NCBI GenBank assembly: GCA_943331445.1
Contig: CALQLO010000020.1
Location: forward strand, 1-35,198
DNA from: Akkermansia muciniphila
GTDB taxonomy: Bacteria > Verrucomicrobiota > Verrucomicrobiia > Opitutales > UBA953
DNA: 35,198 bases
Direction of reading: 5' to 3'
In this document: positions 1 to 7,682 of the stretch, one piece after another
How the letters are laid out: every line of letters starts with the position of its first letter
Position numbering within the stretch: the first letter of the stretch is position 1
The notes under the pieces: generated by a model
Told to the model about the DNA's origin: nothing
The model's database searches: none
The model's input: the letters and a program-made list of their open reading frames with translations, nothing else
Position numbers and translations under genes: made by a program

Positions 1-1
1 C

Positions 2-127
2 GCCACGCCTCGGATGTCGGCGACCCAGAAGGGTAGCATTACTTTCACCGTAACCGGAGTCCAGTTGAGCGGAAAGGTGTACGACCCGACTCGCAACGCC
101 GTGACCACCGTGACGGTCACGAGGTGA
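2..127 (+). CDS. C-terminal end of a secreted/surface protein (partial)
   Basis: An open frame enters from the left edge and ends in TGA at 125-127, giving the last 41 residues of a protein. The tail is rich in Thr, Val and Ser (for example SITFTVTGVQLSGKVYDPTR), with alternating beta-strand character. This is typical of the last Ig-like or beta-sandwich repeat of large secreted proteins, but no family can be named from 41 residues. The beginning lies outside the window. It converges on the HupE-like gene, with a palindromic element between the two stops. Confidence 0.6.
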   Translation, partial: ATPRMSATQKGSITFTVTGVQLSGKVYDPTRNAVTTVTVTR

Positions 128-157
128 GGTGAAGGGTTGGGGTGGGGTAATGCGGGC

Positions 158-184
158 GGCGGGCTCGGGAGTGCCCGCCGTACC
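158..184. repeat. GGTA-prefixed hairpin between convergent genes
   Basis: GGCGGGC (158-164) pairs with GCCCGCC (173-179) around an 8-nt loop. On the minus strand the hairpin is preceded by GGTAC and has TCCC at the middle of the loop, matching the architecture of the hairpins at 2.05-3.2 kb. It lies between two 3' gene ends and has no T-tract. It could stop or protect transcripts from both sides. Confidence 0.5.
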
Positions 185-233
185 AGAGGTATTGAGTTTC
201 GGCTGTCCGAAACCCCGCTCGACTAAGACGGCC

Positions 234-1445
234 TCAGGCTGAGAGACGCTGCGCCGTCCAATAGATGCCCGTGATGGCAATGGCGCAGGAAGCAGGGATG
301 ACCAACCAGCGACGGTAGCGGACTTCGTCTTTGATCCAGAAAGTAAAGGCGAAGGCGAGGGCGATGATGGTGAGCTGGGCGCCTTCGACGCCGAGATTGA
401 AGCCTGTTAAGGCCAGAAGGAAGGAGTTCTTGATGTCAATCTGCTCATTGAGTCCGGTTGCGAAGCCCAGGCCGTGGAAGGCGCCGAAGACGAGCACGAT
501 GACAATGCGCCAGTTTGAGTAGCGGGGTCGGAAGATGTTCTCCAGCGCCATCGCCGCGATACTGAGCGCAATGATGGGCTCGACGATTTTGGACGGTACA
601 TTGATGAGGTGGGCGGCGGCGAGTCCCAGCGTGAGGGAATGGGCTAGGGTGAAGGCGGTGACTTGAGTTACGACTGGTCGCCAAGAACGGCTGAATAGGA
701 AGAGACTGAGGACGAAGAGAATGTGATCGAGCCCCGCGATGATTTTGGTGAAATCGGTGCGCATCTCGGAGACGGGGAGGACATGTTCGTAGCCGTTGGC
801 GAGAAAGCTGGTGAACGTATGCCAGCCGCCATGGTTATCGCCGCTGGCCGAAACTGAGCCCGCGGTGGCCTTCGAGGGAATTCCCGCCGCGAGTCCCGTG
901 AGGTCGAGGGTGAAACTGGTTTCGCCAGGGAAGAGCACGTTCACCCGGGGGTGTTCTTGCCCGTTGATAATATTAATGAAAACCACGGAAACTTTGTGGC
1001 CGCGCTTGGAAGCGATTTTCCAGCCCGTCAGCCCAGCGGGTAGGGTGGTCTTCCATTTGCCGCGGACGACCACCGCATCGGTCATGGCCTTGAGGGGTTT
1101 GCTGGTTTCGGCGACGTAATCGAAGGTGAAGTCGGGCTGCACCCGACCGAGGGGCTCGAAGGTGAATTCTAGGAAGTCGGCGATGAAGTTCTTCGTGTGT
1201 TCGAGGAGCTCATCCTTCTTGGCCTTGGGCATAACCAGGAAGGCCTTATATTCTAAGGAGGGGGCTTCGGCGGGGCTGACTTCCCAGTTGCGGGGGTTGA
1301 TTTCGACGGTGATTTCGACTTCTCCGCCCGATTTAAAGTCCGCCCGGACGGGGATGTCGGGGATCGAATGCGCACTCAGGGAGCTAGAAAATGAGCTCAA
1401 AAAGGCTACTAACAGGGCAAGCAAGCGGTAGGGCGGCCTTTTCAT
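234..1445 (-). CDS. HupE/UreJ-family membrane protein
   Basis: The 403-aa protein has a signal peptide (about residues 1-25, ending LSAHS), an extracytoplasmic beta-rich domain of about 200 residues, and then a multi-helix membrane domain. That domain carries the HupE/UreJ_2 signature: GLDHILFVLSL (about 238-248), FTLAHSLTL (265-273), FGAFHGLGFA (320-329) and FNLGVEGAQ (349-357). Conserved His and Asp residues in these motifs are thought to bind a metal; family members are linked to nickel or cobalt handling, but the substrate here is unknown. No hydrogenase or urease gene is nearby, so a role in hydrogenase maturation is not supported. A weak TTGAAT box lies upstream of the start, but no clear leaderless promoter is visible. 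Confidence 0.88.
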   Translation of the reverse strand: MKRPPYRLLALLVAFLSSFSSSLSAHSIPDIPVRADFKSGGEVEITVEINPRNWEVSPAEAPSLEYKAFLVMPKAKKDELLEHTKNFIADFLEFTFEPLGRVQPDFTFDYVAETSKPLKAMTDAVVVRGKWKTTLPAGLTGWKIASKRGHKVSVVFINIINGQEHPRVNVLFPGETSFTLDLTGLAAGIPSKATAGSVSASGDNHGGWHTFTSFLANGYEHVLPVSEMRTDFTKIIAGLDHILFVLSLFLFSRSWRPVVTQVTAFTLAHSLTLGLAAAHLINVPSKIVEPIIALSIAAMALENIFRPRYSNWRIVIVLVFGAFHGLGFATGLNEQIDIKNSFLLALTGFNLGVEGAQLTIIALAFAFTFWIKDEVRYRRWLVIPASCAIAITGIYWTAQRLSA

Positions 1446-1545
1446 CCCCGCAAGATGCGACCCGCATTAGGGGATTCAACCCAGATTGTTGTTTGCTTTT
1501 CATAAGGAATCCTCCAGAAAACAGCTTCTCCCCTAAGAACATACT

Positions 1546-1884
1546 ATGAAGAACATCCTCAGCATCCTGTCAGTCCTCGCTCTCGCCGCCGCCGCCCAGG
1601 CTGGTTGTGGTGTGACCGTTACCTCCGAAGGCACCCTCAAGTCCTTCAACGCCGAAAAGAAGGAAATCGTCGTCTCCGTTAAGGGTGGCAAGGACGCCAC
1701 GATCACCATCACCCCGGAAACCAAGGGTGCCGAAGGCCTCAAGGATCTCGTTGGTAAGGCCGTTAAGGTCGAAGCCTCCAAGCACGCCGTGACCAAGGCT
1801 CTGTCCGTGGACGCTGGTGCCGCCGCTCCTGCTGGCGACGAAAAGAAGTCCGACAAGAAGAAGGACAAGAAGGTTAAGGCCTAA
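1546..1884 (+). CDS. Small secreted protein with Lys-rich tail
   Basis: The 112-aa protein begins with a signal peptide (residues 1-19, ending AAAAQA). A Cys directly follows at residue 20-21 (GCG), so a lipoprotein or simple secreted form are both possible. The core (about 22-92) is a small beta-rich domain with Lys/Val/Thr alternation, and the tail (about 97-112) is dominated by Lys and Asp. Codon use is strongly biased (AAG, GTC, CTC, GCC), suggesting high expression. TAAGAA lies 6 nt before the ATG as a possible -10 box, but no TTG box sits 17 nt upstream of it. A good rho-independent terminator follows 41 nt after the stop. I do not recognise the family. Confidence 0.8.
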   Translation: MKNILSILSVLALAAAAQAGCGVTVTSEGTLKSFNAEKKEIVVSVKGGKDATITITPETKGAEGLKDLVGKAVKVEASKHAVTKALSVDAGAAAPAGDEKKSDKKKDKKVKA

Positions 1885-1924
1885 TCGGCTTTACTTCAGG
1901 AACCGGGCAACCGGGACCGAATCG

Positions 1925-1951
1925 ACCCGCCGCGAAAGTGGCGGGTTTTTT
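1925..1951 (+). terminator. Rho-independent terminator of the small secreted protein gene
   Basis: A perfect 7-bp stem, ACCCGCC/GGCGGGT, encloses the 8-nt loop GCGAAAGT. The stem's last T begins a run of six T residues. It lies 41 nt after the stop codon at 1884. Confidence 0.85.
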
Positions 1952-2104
1952 GTGCCTACGGCCGCGGCGGGTCAGCTGGGCGCGGCGGAGCCTTCGAGGG
2001 GACACGTGGGCATGGTGACAAGGGGACAAGCGAGGGCCGGAGAGGCTGTCTTGGGTAGGGCGGGTTGTCCTCAACCCGCCGTTGGGCGGAGGGAGGTAAT
2101 GCGA

Positions 2105-2132
2105 GAGTATAGAGTATGGAGTATGGAGTATG
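2105..2132. repeat. Heptamer tandem repeat (GAGTATA, then GAGTATG x3)
   Basis: Four consecutive 7-nt units are visible: one GAGTATA followed by three GAGTATG. They sit inside the repeat island between two hairpins. The unit length is not a multiple of three, so a coding role is unlikely. Confidence 0.85.
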
Positions 2133-2478
2133 GACGGCGAGCTACGCAGCGTCGGTCGGCGAACGGACGGCTGGGGACAGCCGTCCCTACCGGCGAAGGC
2201 GGAGCCTTCGAGGGGACACGTGGGCATGGTGACACGGGGACAAGGGGCGTAAGCGAGGGCCGCGAACGGACGACTGGGGACAGCCGTCCCTACCTGCGAG
2301 GGCGGAGCTGTCGAGGGGGCACGTGGGCATGGTGATGTGGGGACATGGGGCGTAAGCGAGGACCGGAGGATAAGCGGGCCGATATGACGGGACACCGCCG
2401 AATAGATGCCCCTGAGGTTTTTTGCTTATTTTCTAAAAGAACAGGTGCGTCCGGCCGAAACATGTTCATATTTCTAAA

Positions 2479-2731
2479 TATGAATTATTCATCACTGTTT
2501 CCGGTGTTGAACATTGTCATGATAACCGTGTTGGCGTTGATCGAGGTGGCTCCCGCGCGCATCGGTTTCAGGCATTGGAGGGAACGGGCAATTGCCTTGA
2601 AGGAATTGCCGCAAAAAAAGAAAGCGACGGAAGTACGCAGCGAGCGCGTCGCCGATGTGGTCCTGATTGAGGTGAGTCAGAACTACAGCGCCCATGGTTA
2701 TTCCGCGACTTTACATTTGAATAGCGAGTGA
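2479..2731 (+). CDS. Doubtful small membrane-anchored ORF in an AT-rich patch
   Basis: From the ATG at 2479 an open frame of 83 residues runs to 2731. It has one hydrophobic segment near the N-terminus (about residues 6-20, SLFPVLNIVMITVLALIEVA), then a basic region and a polar tail. The frame stays open further upstream into the repeat unit, but that part is clearly repeat-derived. The base composition around 2415-2520 is much more AT-rich than the rest of the window. It may be a small real gene, a decayed remnant or chance. No family is recognised and no strong ribosome site is seen. Confidence 0.25.
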
Positions 2732-3205
2732 ACCGCAGCGGAGCCGTGCGGGGAACGAGAGGGGACGCTGTCTTGGGTAGGGCGGGTTGTCCCTAGCCCG
2801 CGAAGGCGGAGCCTTCGAGGGGACACGTGGGCATGGTGACACGGGGACAAGGGGCGTAAGCGAGGGCCTGAGGACACGAGGGCCAGAGAGAGAATAGGAA
2901 CTCGATCGAGGTGCGTAGCTCTGTAGGCGAACGGACGGCTGGGGACAGCCGTCCCTACCCAAGGCAGAGTCTAGGAACGGCGAACAGGTTCGATTGTTGG
3001 TCGGCGAACAGACGGCGGGGACAGCCGTCCCTACCTGCGCGACGGGGTCGCGAGGTGGAAGCGGTTAGCGGTTGGGAACACAGAGAGGCAACTAGGGCAG
3101 CACGCGGTGCTGCCCCTACCTGCGAAGCGGAGCCTTCGAGGGGACGCGTGGGCATGGTGACGCGGGGACAAGGGGCGTAAGCGAGGACGGCACGCGGTGC
3201 TGTCC

Positions 3206-4084
3206 CTATCTCGAGATGGACTGGATCTCGCTGAGGAGCTTTTCGAGGCCTTGGCCGTAGCGTACGTAGGAATCAAAGCGTTCCTGCGGGGAGGCTTTGG
3301 TGCCTTCGCCGAGGTGGACGATGCTAGCGACGTGGGGCTCGATGGAAACGCCCGCCTTATAGCCGCGGCGGATGAGGTCGGTCAGAATTTCGCGCACATG
3401 GGCGTCGCCCTCACCCGCGTACGTGAAGGCGTTGCTCTTGCCGCCCGCCGGGTTGCGTCGGCAATCCTTGATGTGGACGTATTCCACGAAGGGAAGAATA
3501 TCCTGGTAGAAGGCCATCGTGGCCTGACCATAGGAGACGGTATTGCCGATATCGAAGAGGTAGCGGACGCTAGGATGATTCACACGCTCGATGAATTGGC
3601 GGGCGTGGTCGCCCGAGAGGCCGCCCCAGCCTTCGCAGTTCTCGTGGAGGAGCATGATGCCGCCATCGGCGGCGAGTTTGGCCATTTCTTGGTAACGGCG
3701 GACGCCTTCATCGCGCCAGGTGTCCTCGGGGGTCTCACCGCGGACCCAGCTCATGGTGCGTACGAACTTCGTCCGTGTCCGCTGCATGCGGGGAATGAGG
3801 ACGCGGAGGTCAGCCAAGTCCGTGCTGAAATCGCCGGAGATGGGGCGGCTCCAGTTGCCGATGGCCGAGGCGTAGCTACTCACGTGCATGCCAGCCGCCT
3901 CAATCTTATCGACGGCCCGGCTGAATTCATCATCCGACACCGCCGCACTGGAGAACTGTTTGCCGTTGAGCAGGCGGAGTTCGATGGCCGACCACCCGAG
4001 GGCTTTATGCGCGGCAATCTGGCCGTCGATGTCATCAGCGGCTTCATCGGCGAGGCCGGAGAGGGGGAAGGGGGCGGTGAACAT
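3206..4084 (-). CDS. Sugar phosphate isomerase/epimerase (xylose isomerase-like TIM barrel)
   Basis: The 292-aa cytoplasmic protein has no signal peptide and the pattern of the AP-endonuclease/xylose-isomerase TIM-barrel family. Metal- and substrate-binding positions appear in order: the Glu of LLHENCEGW (E148), the Asp of FDIGN (D178), the His of VHIKDC (H204) and the Glu of SIEPH (E249). Members isomerise or epimerise keto sugars and polyols; the exact substrate cannot be read from sequence. The gene fits the sugar-catabolic flavour of the following region. The TAG stop at 3206-3208 lies inside the edge of the last repeat hairpin, so the repeat abuts and partly supplies the 3' end. No Shine-Dalgarno motif is visible before the ATG at 4084. 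Confidence 0.87.
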   Translation of the reverse strand: MFTAPFPLSGLADEAADDIDGQIAAHKALGWSAIELRLLNGKQFSSAAVSDDEFSRAVDKIEAAGMHVSSYASAIGNWSRPISGDFSTDLADLRVLIPRMQRTRTKFVRTMSWVRGETPEDTWRDEGVRRYQEMAKLAADGGIMLLHENCEGWGGLSGDHARQFIERVNHPSVRYLFDIGNTVSYGQATMAFYQDILPFVEYVHIKDCRRNPAGGKSNAFTYAGEGDAHVREILTDLIRRGYKAGVSIEPHVASIVHLGEGTKASPQERFDSYVRYGQGLEKLLSEIQSISR

Positions 4085-4163
4085 GGGAGAGAGGAGGACT
4101 GAATTGATGGCTGAATCGAGGACTGAATCGAGGTCTGAATTGAAAACGGGATAGGGGTTCGGC

Positions 4164-4192
4164 TTGCGGGATCGAGGTAATGAGCCGATAAG
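4164..4192 (+). promoter_or_regulatory. Predicted leaderless promoter of the 4199 gene
   Basis: TTGCGG (4164-4169), a 17-nt spacer, GATAAG (4187-4192), then exactly 6 nt to the ATG at 4199. This spacing puts the transcription start at or next to the start codon. Confidence 0.5.
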
Positions 4193-4198
4193 TCCCTT

Positions 4199-5791
4199 AT
4201 GAGATTTGCCCCGATCCTGCTGTGCTGGTCTATTCTATTGGGTGCGGCCGAGCCCGTGAAGAAGCTCAAGGTCTTCATCTTGGCTGGTCAGTCCAATATG
4301 GAGGGCCAGGCCGTCGTTGATCTCACGGGCAAGGATTATAACGGCGGTAAGGGTACGCTCGTGGAAGTCATGGCGCGACCGGACAACGCTGCGCGCTATG
4401 CTCACCTTAAGGACAAGGACGGCAAGTGGGTGGTGCGCTCCGACGTGTGGATCCGCTACCAGCGCGAGAATCGTCCGCTGCTGAAGGGCGGGCTCGGTTT
4501 GGGCTACGCGGTGTATGGCGACCAGCATCATTTCGGTCCCGAGTATCAATTTGGCCACGTGGTCGGTGAGGCCTATCGCGACCAAGTGCTGATCATCAAG
4601 GCCGCCTGGGGAGGCAAGAGCCTCTATCAGGATTTCCGCCCGCCGAGCGCGGGTGGTGAGACCGGAAAATATTATAAGCTCATGGTGGCGCAGGTGCGCG
4701 AGGCGCTCGCCAACTTAAAGCAGGATTTTCCTGACTATGCGGGTGAGTCCGTCGAGTTAGCCGGTTTCATCTGGTATCAAGGTTGGAACGATGGCGTGAA
4801 CCCCAAGACCGCCGTACCTGAGTATGGTCAGAATCTCGTCCATCTCATTAACGACGTGCGGACGGAGTTTGGCGTACCGCGACTTCCCATGATTATCGGT
4901 GAACTGACTGGTCCGTGGGTCGATGCCCCGAAGGAGTGGACGGCCTTACGTAAGGCCCAGGAGTCGGTGGCGAATCGCCCTGAGTTCAAAGACAACGTCG
5001 TCTTTGTACCCACCCATGATTTCGTCCGTAAGGCCGAAGATTCCCCGAATACTGGGCACGGGCATCATGAGTTCGGGAATGCGGAGACCTATTTCCTGGT
5101 GGGGGATGCCCTCGGGCGTGCCGCTGTTCAAATGGCGGGGCGGGATCGACAGGTGCGGAATGTGCGCGGATGGACGCTCCGGATTGACCAGCGCCTCATC
5201 GACAAGAATCCAGCGGTGGTGGAGAAAGCCGTGGGCTTGCTGGATAAGCATCTGGAGGGTGTCCTGAAGCTCATCCCGGCCAAGGCTGCCGCGGAACTGA
5301 AGAAGACCCCGCTCAATTTCACGCTGCCCTATCCCGGAGTCCGCCCCACGGCAGAATATCACGGTGGGCTCGATTGGGTTAAAAAGACCGGCCGCGAAAT
5401 TAGCATGGCGAAGTCGGTCGAGTTTACGGATGTCGATAAGTTTGAAGCCGAGACCAAGCGCATGCCCGTGTTCGTGCTGCATGAGCTGGCCCATGCCTAC
5501 CACGATAAAGTTGTACTGGGCGGCTATCAGAACCCCGAGATCAAGGGCGCTTACGACAAAGCCAAGGCTTCCGGGACTTATGACGCGGTCCGCCGCTGGA
5601 CGGGAACTAAGTTCACCGACAAGCCTGAGAAGGCCTACGCGATGAATAACCAGATGGAGTATTTCGCCGAGAGCACCGAGGCCTATTTCGCCCGGAATGA
5701 CTTCGAGCCCTTTGACCGCGCCGAGCTCCAGCAGAAGGATCCAGGTATGCTACTCGTGGTCGAGAAAATCTGGGGTATCACTGCGAAGTAA
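4199..5791 (+). CDS. Sialate-O-acetylesterase-like protein fused to a zinc metallopeptidase-like domain
   Basis: The 530-aa protein has a short signal peptide (about 1-17). Residues 22-315 form a SASA-type SGNH esterase: GQSNMEG with nucleophile Ser32, WYQGWND (192-198) and a C-terminal GHHEFGN (288-294) supplying the likely catalytic His. Such enzymes remove acetyl groups from sugars. Residues about 320-530 form a second domain with HELAHAYHD (428-436), an HExxH zinc motif, and downstream EYFAESTEAYF (487-497), whose Glu could be the third ligand, as in gluzincin-like peptidases. The linker (about 330-400) is mixed helical. The gene is followed 9 nt later by an SGNH hydrolase, probably in the same transcript. 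The peptidase substrate is unknown. Confidence 0.85.
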   Translation: MRFAPILLCWSILLGAAEPVKKLKVFILAGQSNMEGQAVVDLTGKDYNGGKGTLVEVMARPDNAARYAHLKDKDGKWVVRSDVWIRYQRENRPLLKGGLGLGYAVYGDQHHFGPEYQFGHVVGEAYRDQVLIIKAAWGGKSLYQDFRPPSAGGETGKYYKLMVAQVREALANLKQDFPDYAGESVELAGFIWYQGWNDGVNPKTAVPEYGQNLVHLINDVRTEFGVPRLPMIIGELTGPWVDAPKEWTALRKAQESVANRPEFKDNVVFVPTHDFVRKAEDSPNTGHGHHEFGNAETYFLVGDALGRAAVQMAGRDRQVRNVRGWTLRIDQRLIDKNPAVVEKAVGLLDKHLEGVLKLIPAKAAAELKKTPLNFTLPYPGVRPTAEYHGGLDWVKKTGREISMAKSVEFTDVDKFEAETKRMPVFVLHELAHAYHDKVVLGGYQNPEIKGAYDKAKASGTYDAVRRWTGTKFTDKPEKAYAMNNQMEYFAESTEAYFARNDFEPFDRAELQQKDPGMLLVVEKIWGITAK

Positions 5792-5800
5792 GTCCCGGCC

Positions 5801-6562
5801 ATGCGCCTTAACTTGTTTTTAAGCATCATCCCCCTGTTGCTAGGTGCGCTGGTCGGTCACGCCGAAGATCCGCAGCGGGTCTTGTTTATCGGCAATAGTT
5901 ACACCGGCGTGAATAAGCTCCCGGATGTTTTCGCAGAGGTCGTGAAGAGTGCTGGTCGCAAAGTGCCTGAAATCAAATCCGCCACGCCCGGCGGGCGCAC
6001 GCTCAAGCAACAGTTGGGTCTCGTCGCCAGTATGAAGCTGATTGATGAGGGGGGCTGGGATGTCGTCGTTCTTCAGGGGCAGAGTCAGGAGCCGGCTATC
6101 GCCGAAAAGGATGAAGCGGTCCGGAAGGAGTTTGTCGAGAGCGCTGCCGAGCTGTGCAGGCGGGTGCGCGCGAAGAGTCCCGTGGCCCGAATCTATTTCT
6201 ACGAGACGTGGGCACGGCACCCAGGCTATTGGGCGTCGACCAAGAAGGGGCCGGACGTCGGGGCTGATCCGAAAGAGATGCAGGCTCGGCTCCGTAAATG
6301 GTATGGCGTGGTGGCCAAGGAGAATGCCGCGATGGTGGTTCCCTGCGGTGACGCTTGGGAACTTAACTATTTATCGTCGGCGCCCATCCGGCTGCACCAG
6401 AAGGACAATTCCCATCCCGAATTTATCGGCACTTACCTCAATGCCTTGATCTTTTACGGCAAGATTTACGACGTGAAGTCGCCCGCTCCTAAATGGACGG
6501 GTAAGTTGAATGAAGCCCAGGCCGCGGCAATGCACGAGGCGGCCGCCCAGGTCTTGAAGTAA
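5801..6562 (+). CDS. Secreted SGNH/GDSL-type hydrolase
   Basis: The 253-aa protein has a signal peptide (about 1-21, ending GHA). The SGNH fold is shown by FIGNSYT (29-35, nucleophile Ser33), the Gly-containing TPGGRT (62-67), QGQSQEP (92-98) and the C-terminal KDNSHPE, in which Asp202 and His205 complete the triad. The GNSYT form of block I and the D-x-x-H block resemble DUF4886-type SGNH proteins. It is probably a carbohydrate esterase acting outside the cytoplasm. It starts 9 nt after the esterase-peptidase fusion and converges on the Gfo/Idh gene, with only 4 nt between the stops. Confidence 0.85.
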   Translation: MRLNLFLSIIPLLLGALVGHAEDPQRVLFIGNSYTGVNKLPDVFAEVVKSAGRKVPEIKSATPGGRTLKQQLGLVASMKLIDEGGWDVVVLQGQSQEPAIAEKDEAVRKEFVESAAELCRRVRAKSPVARIYFYETWARHPGYWASTKKGPDVGADPKEMQARLRKWYGVVAKENAAMVVPCGDAWELNYLSSAPIRLHQKDNSHPEFIGTYLNALIFYGKIYDVKSPAPKWTGKLNEAQAAAMHEAAAQVLK

Positions 6563-6566
6563 GGCC

Positions 6567-7682
6567 TTACGGTGTCAGTCCAGCGGCCCGTAGCGCCGTC
6601 GCATGGACGGCGATGTCATGTTCCGCGGACCAGCCAAAGGCTTGTCCGCGAAGGACGCGGGCCAGGTCGCGAAATTCTTCATCGTACCGGCCTTTCGGTA
6701 CAGGGAGTCCAAAATAGTTGTCACCTTTCTTAAATCGTGGGACGGCCATCATCACCTGGCTCTTTCCGTCATCAGAGAGGCGGCATTCTTTGAGGGTACC
6801 GCGGGTTTGATCGAGACGAAGCATGCCTTTGCCGGATTCGAGCGGACGGATCTCCATGTCACCGCGAGTGCCGCGGACCGTGATATAACGGTTTGGTCCG
6901 CCAAAGGGGTCGGCATGGTTGCAACGGATCGTCACGGTCGCTTTGGGGTAGGTGAGGATGGCGAGTTGATTATCGATGAACTTGTCTTGCGGGGCGCGGG
7001 TCGCATTGCCGAAGGCTTGGACGGAGGTGGGTGGGCCGAGCAGGGTTACGATCGTGTCGACCAAGTGGCAGGCTAACTCATACATTCCGCCGCCCGGAAG
7101 TTGGGCGAAGCGCTTGCGCGTGCCTTCATCAATCAGCTTACCCATCGAGGCATCGACTTCCATGATCTCGCCGAGCCAGCCTTCTTGGACGGCTTGGACG
7201 AGGAGTTGAATGCCTGGATTGTAGCGGAGCATGTAGCCCATCTGAACCGTCCGTTTCTGCTCCGCTGCGTAGCGACGAAGGGCCACGAAATCGGCATGCT
7301 TTTCGGCACCGGGCTTATCGAGGTGGATATGTTTACCAGCCTTGAGGGCGGCGAGCGCGGCGCGGGCGGAGTCTTCGAGGGTGGTCTCGATGACGACCGC
7401 TTGGATCGACTCATCGGCGAGGATTTCTTCTTCAGAGAGGAATTTCAGTCCGGCGAAAGTCGCGGCTTTTTGTGCGGCGTCCCGGCGAGAAGCGATGGGT
7501 TCGGCGTAGCCGACCACTTCAAAGAGGTCGGAGAGCGAGCGGAGGGCATCCATCTTGCCGCTCGCATGGGCATGTGAGGTGCCGATTTGGGCGATGCGGA
7601 TCCGCGGAGGCGTGTCCGCGGCGAGTAAGCCAGCCAATGGTGCCAGCGACGCCGCCGTCAGGAAGGAGCGCCGCGAAATCAT
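6567..7682 (-). CDS. Gfo/Idh/MocA-family oxidoreductase, predicted Tat-exported
   Basis: This is a 371-aa protein from the ATG at 7682, chosen because it forms an ATGA overlap with the stop of the upstream hydrolase gene. An N-terminal SRRSFLTAA stretch is a twin-arginine signal. The Rossmann part follows (IAQIGTSHAHA, about 30-40, in place of the classical GxGxxG), then the LDKPGA motif that replaces the usual EKP. The C-terminal domain carries GGGMYELACHLVDT, where the family has its catalytic His. Members oxidise or reduce sugars and related polyols with NAD(P). Export by Tat fits folding around the cofactor in the cytoplasm. Co-translation with the hydrolase suggests action on the same or successive substrates. 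Confidence 0.88.
   Translation of the reverse strand: MISRRSFLTAASLAPLAGLLAADTPPRIRIAQIGTSHAHASGKMDALRSLSDLFEVVGYAEPIASRRDAAQKAATFAGLKFLSEEEILADESIQAVVIETTLEDSARAALAALKAGKHIHLDKPGAEKHADFVALRRYAAEQKRTVQMGYMLRYNPGIQLLVQAVQEGWLGEIMEVDASMGKLIDEGTRKRFAQLPGGGMYELACHLVDTIVTLLGPPTSVQAFGNATRAPQDKFIDNQLAILTYPKATVTIRCNHADPFGGPNRYITVRGTRGDMEIRPLESGKGMLRLDQTRGTLKECRLSDDGKSQVMMAVPRFKKGDNYFGLPVPKGRYDEEFRDLARVLRGQAFGWSAEHDIAVHATALRAAGLTP

Larger units (their letters stand above)
1985..3188. repeat. Repeat island: five copies of a ~65-70 bp unit
   Basis: There is no convincing long gene from 1952 to 3205; the stretch is built from repeats. The unit starts with the small hairpin GAAGGC-GGA-GCCTTC, continues through CGAGGGGACACGTGGGCATG and ends in GGGGCGTAAGCGAGG. 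Copies lie near 1985-2037 (lacking the GGGCGTA part), 2194-2260, 2296-2363, 2800-2868 and 3121-3188, all in the same orientation but with point differences. The units alternate with GGTAG-prefixed hairpins. Spacing is irregular and no cas gene is present, so this is not a CRISPR array. Translations of this stretch are low-complexity and should not be called proteins. Confidence 0.85.
2053..3210. repeat. Family of eight variable hairpins with a conserved GGTAG prefix
   Basis: Hairpin stems lie at 2059-2080, 2165-2186, 2268-2289, about 2783-2800, 2933-2954, 3011-3029, 3095-3115 and 3185-3205. The first and fourth read GGTAG-stem on the plus strand; the other six read that way on the minus strand (CTACC or CTATC after the stem on plus). 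Stem sequences differ completely between sub-types (GGCGGGTTG, GGACGGCTG, GGGCAGCAC), yet both arms change together. The loop is TCCC or TCCT in the first five, and CGC in the last two when read on the same strand. They resemble REP-type elements. Confidence 0.75.

Noticed and set aside
1817-2395. Long open frames on both strands at the start of the repeat island
   Set aside because: Both are translations of the repeat units and hairpins, low in complexity, and overlap the end of the small secreted protein gene.
1985-3188. Possible CRISPR array
   Set aside because: Repeat spacing is irregular (about 65-440 nt), copies vary, the between-repeat sequence is itself repeated hairpins, and no cas gene is present.
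3197-4102. 301-aa open frame on the plus strand opposite the TIM-barrel gene
   Set aside because: It is the antisense shadow of a well-supported minus-strand enzyme; GC-rich codons leave the opposite frame open, and it shows no domain signature.
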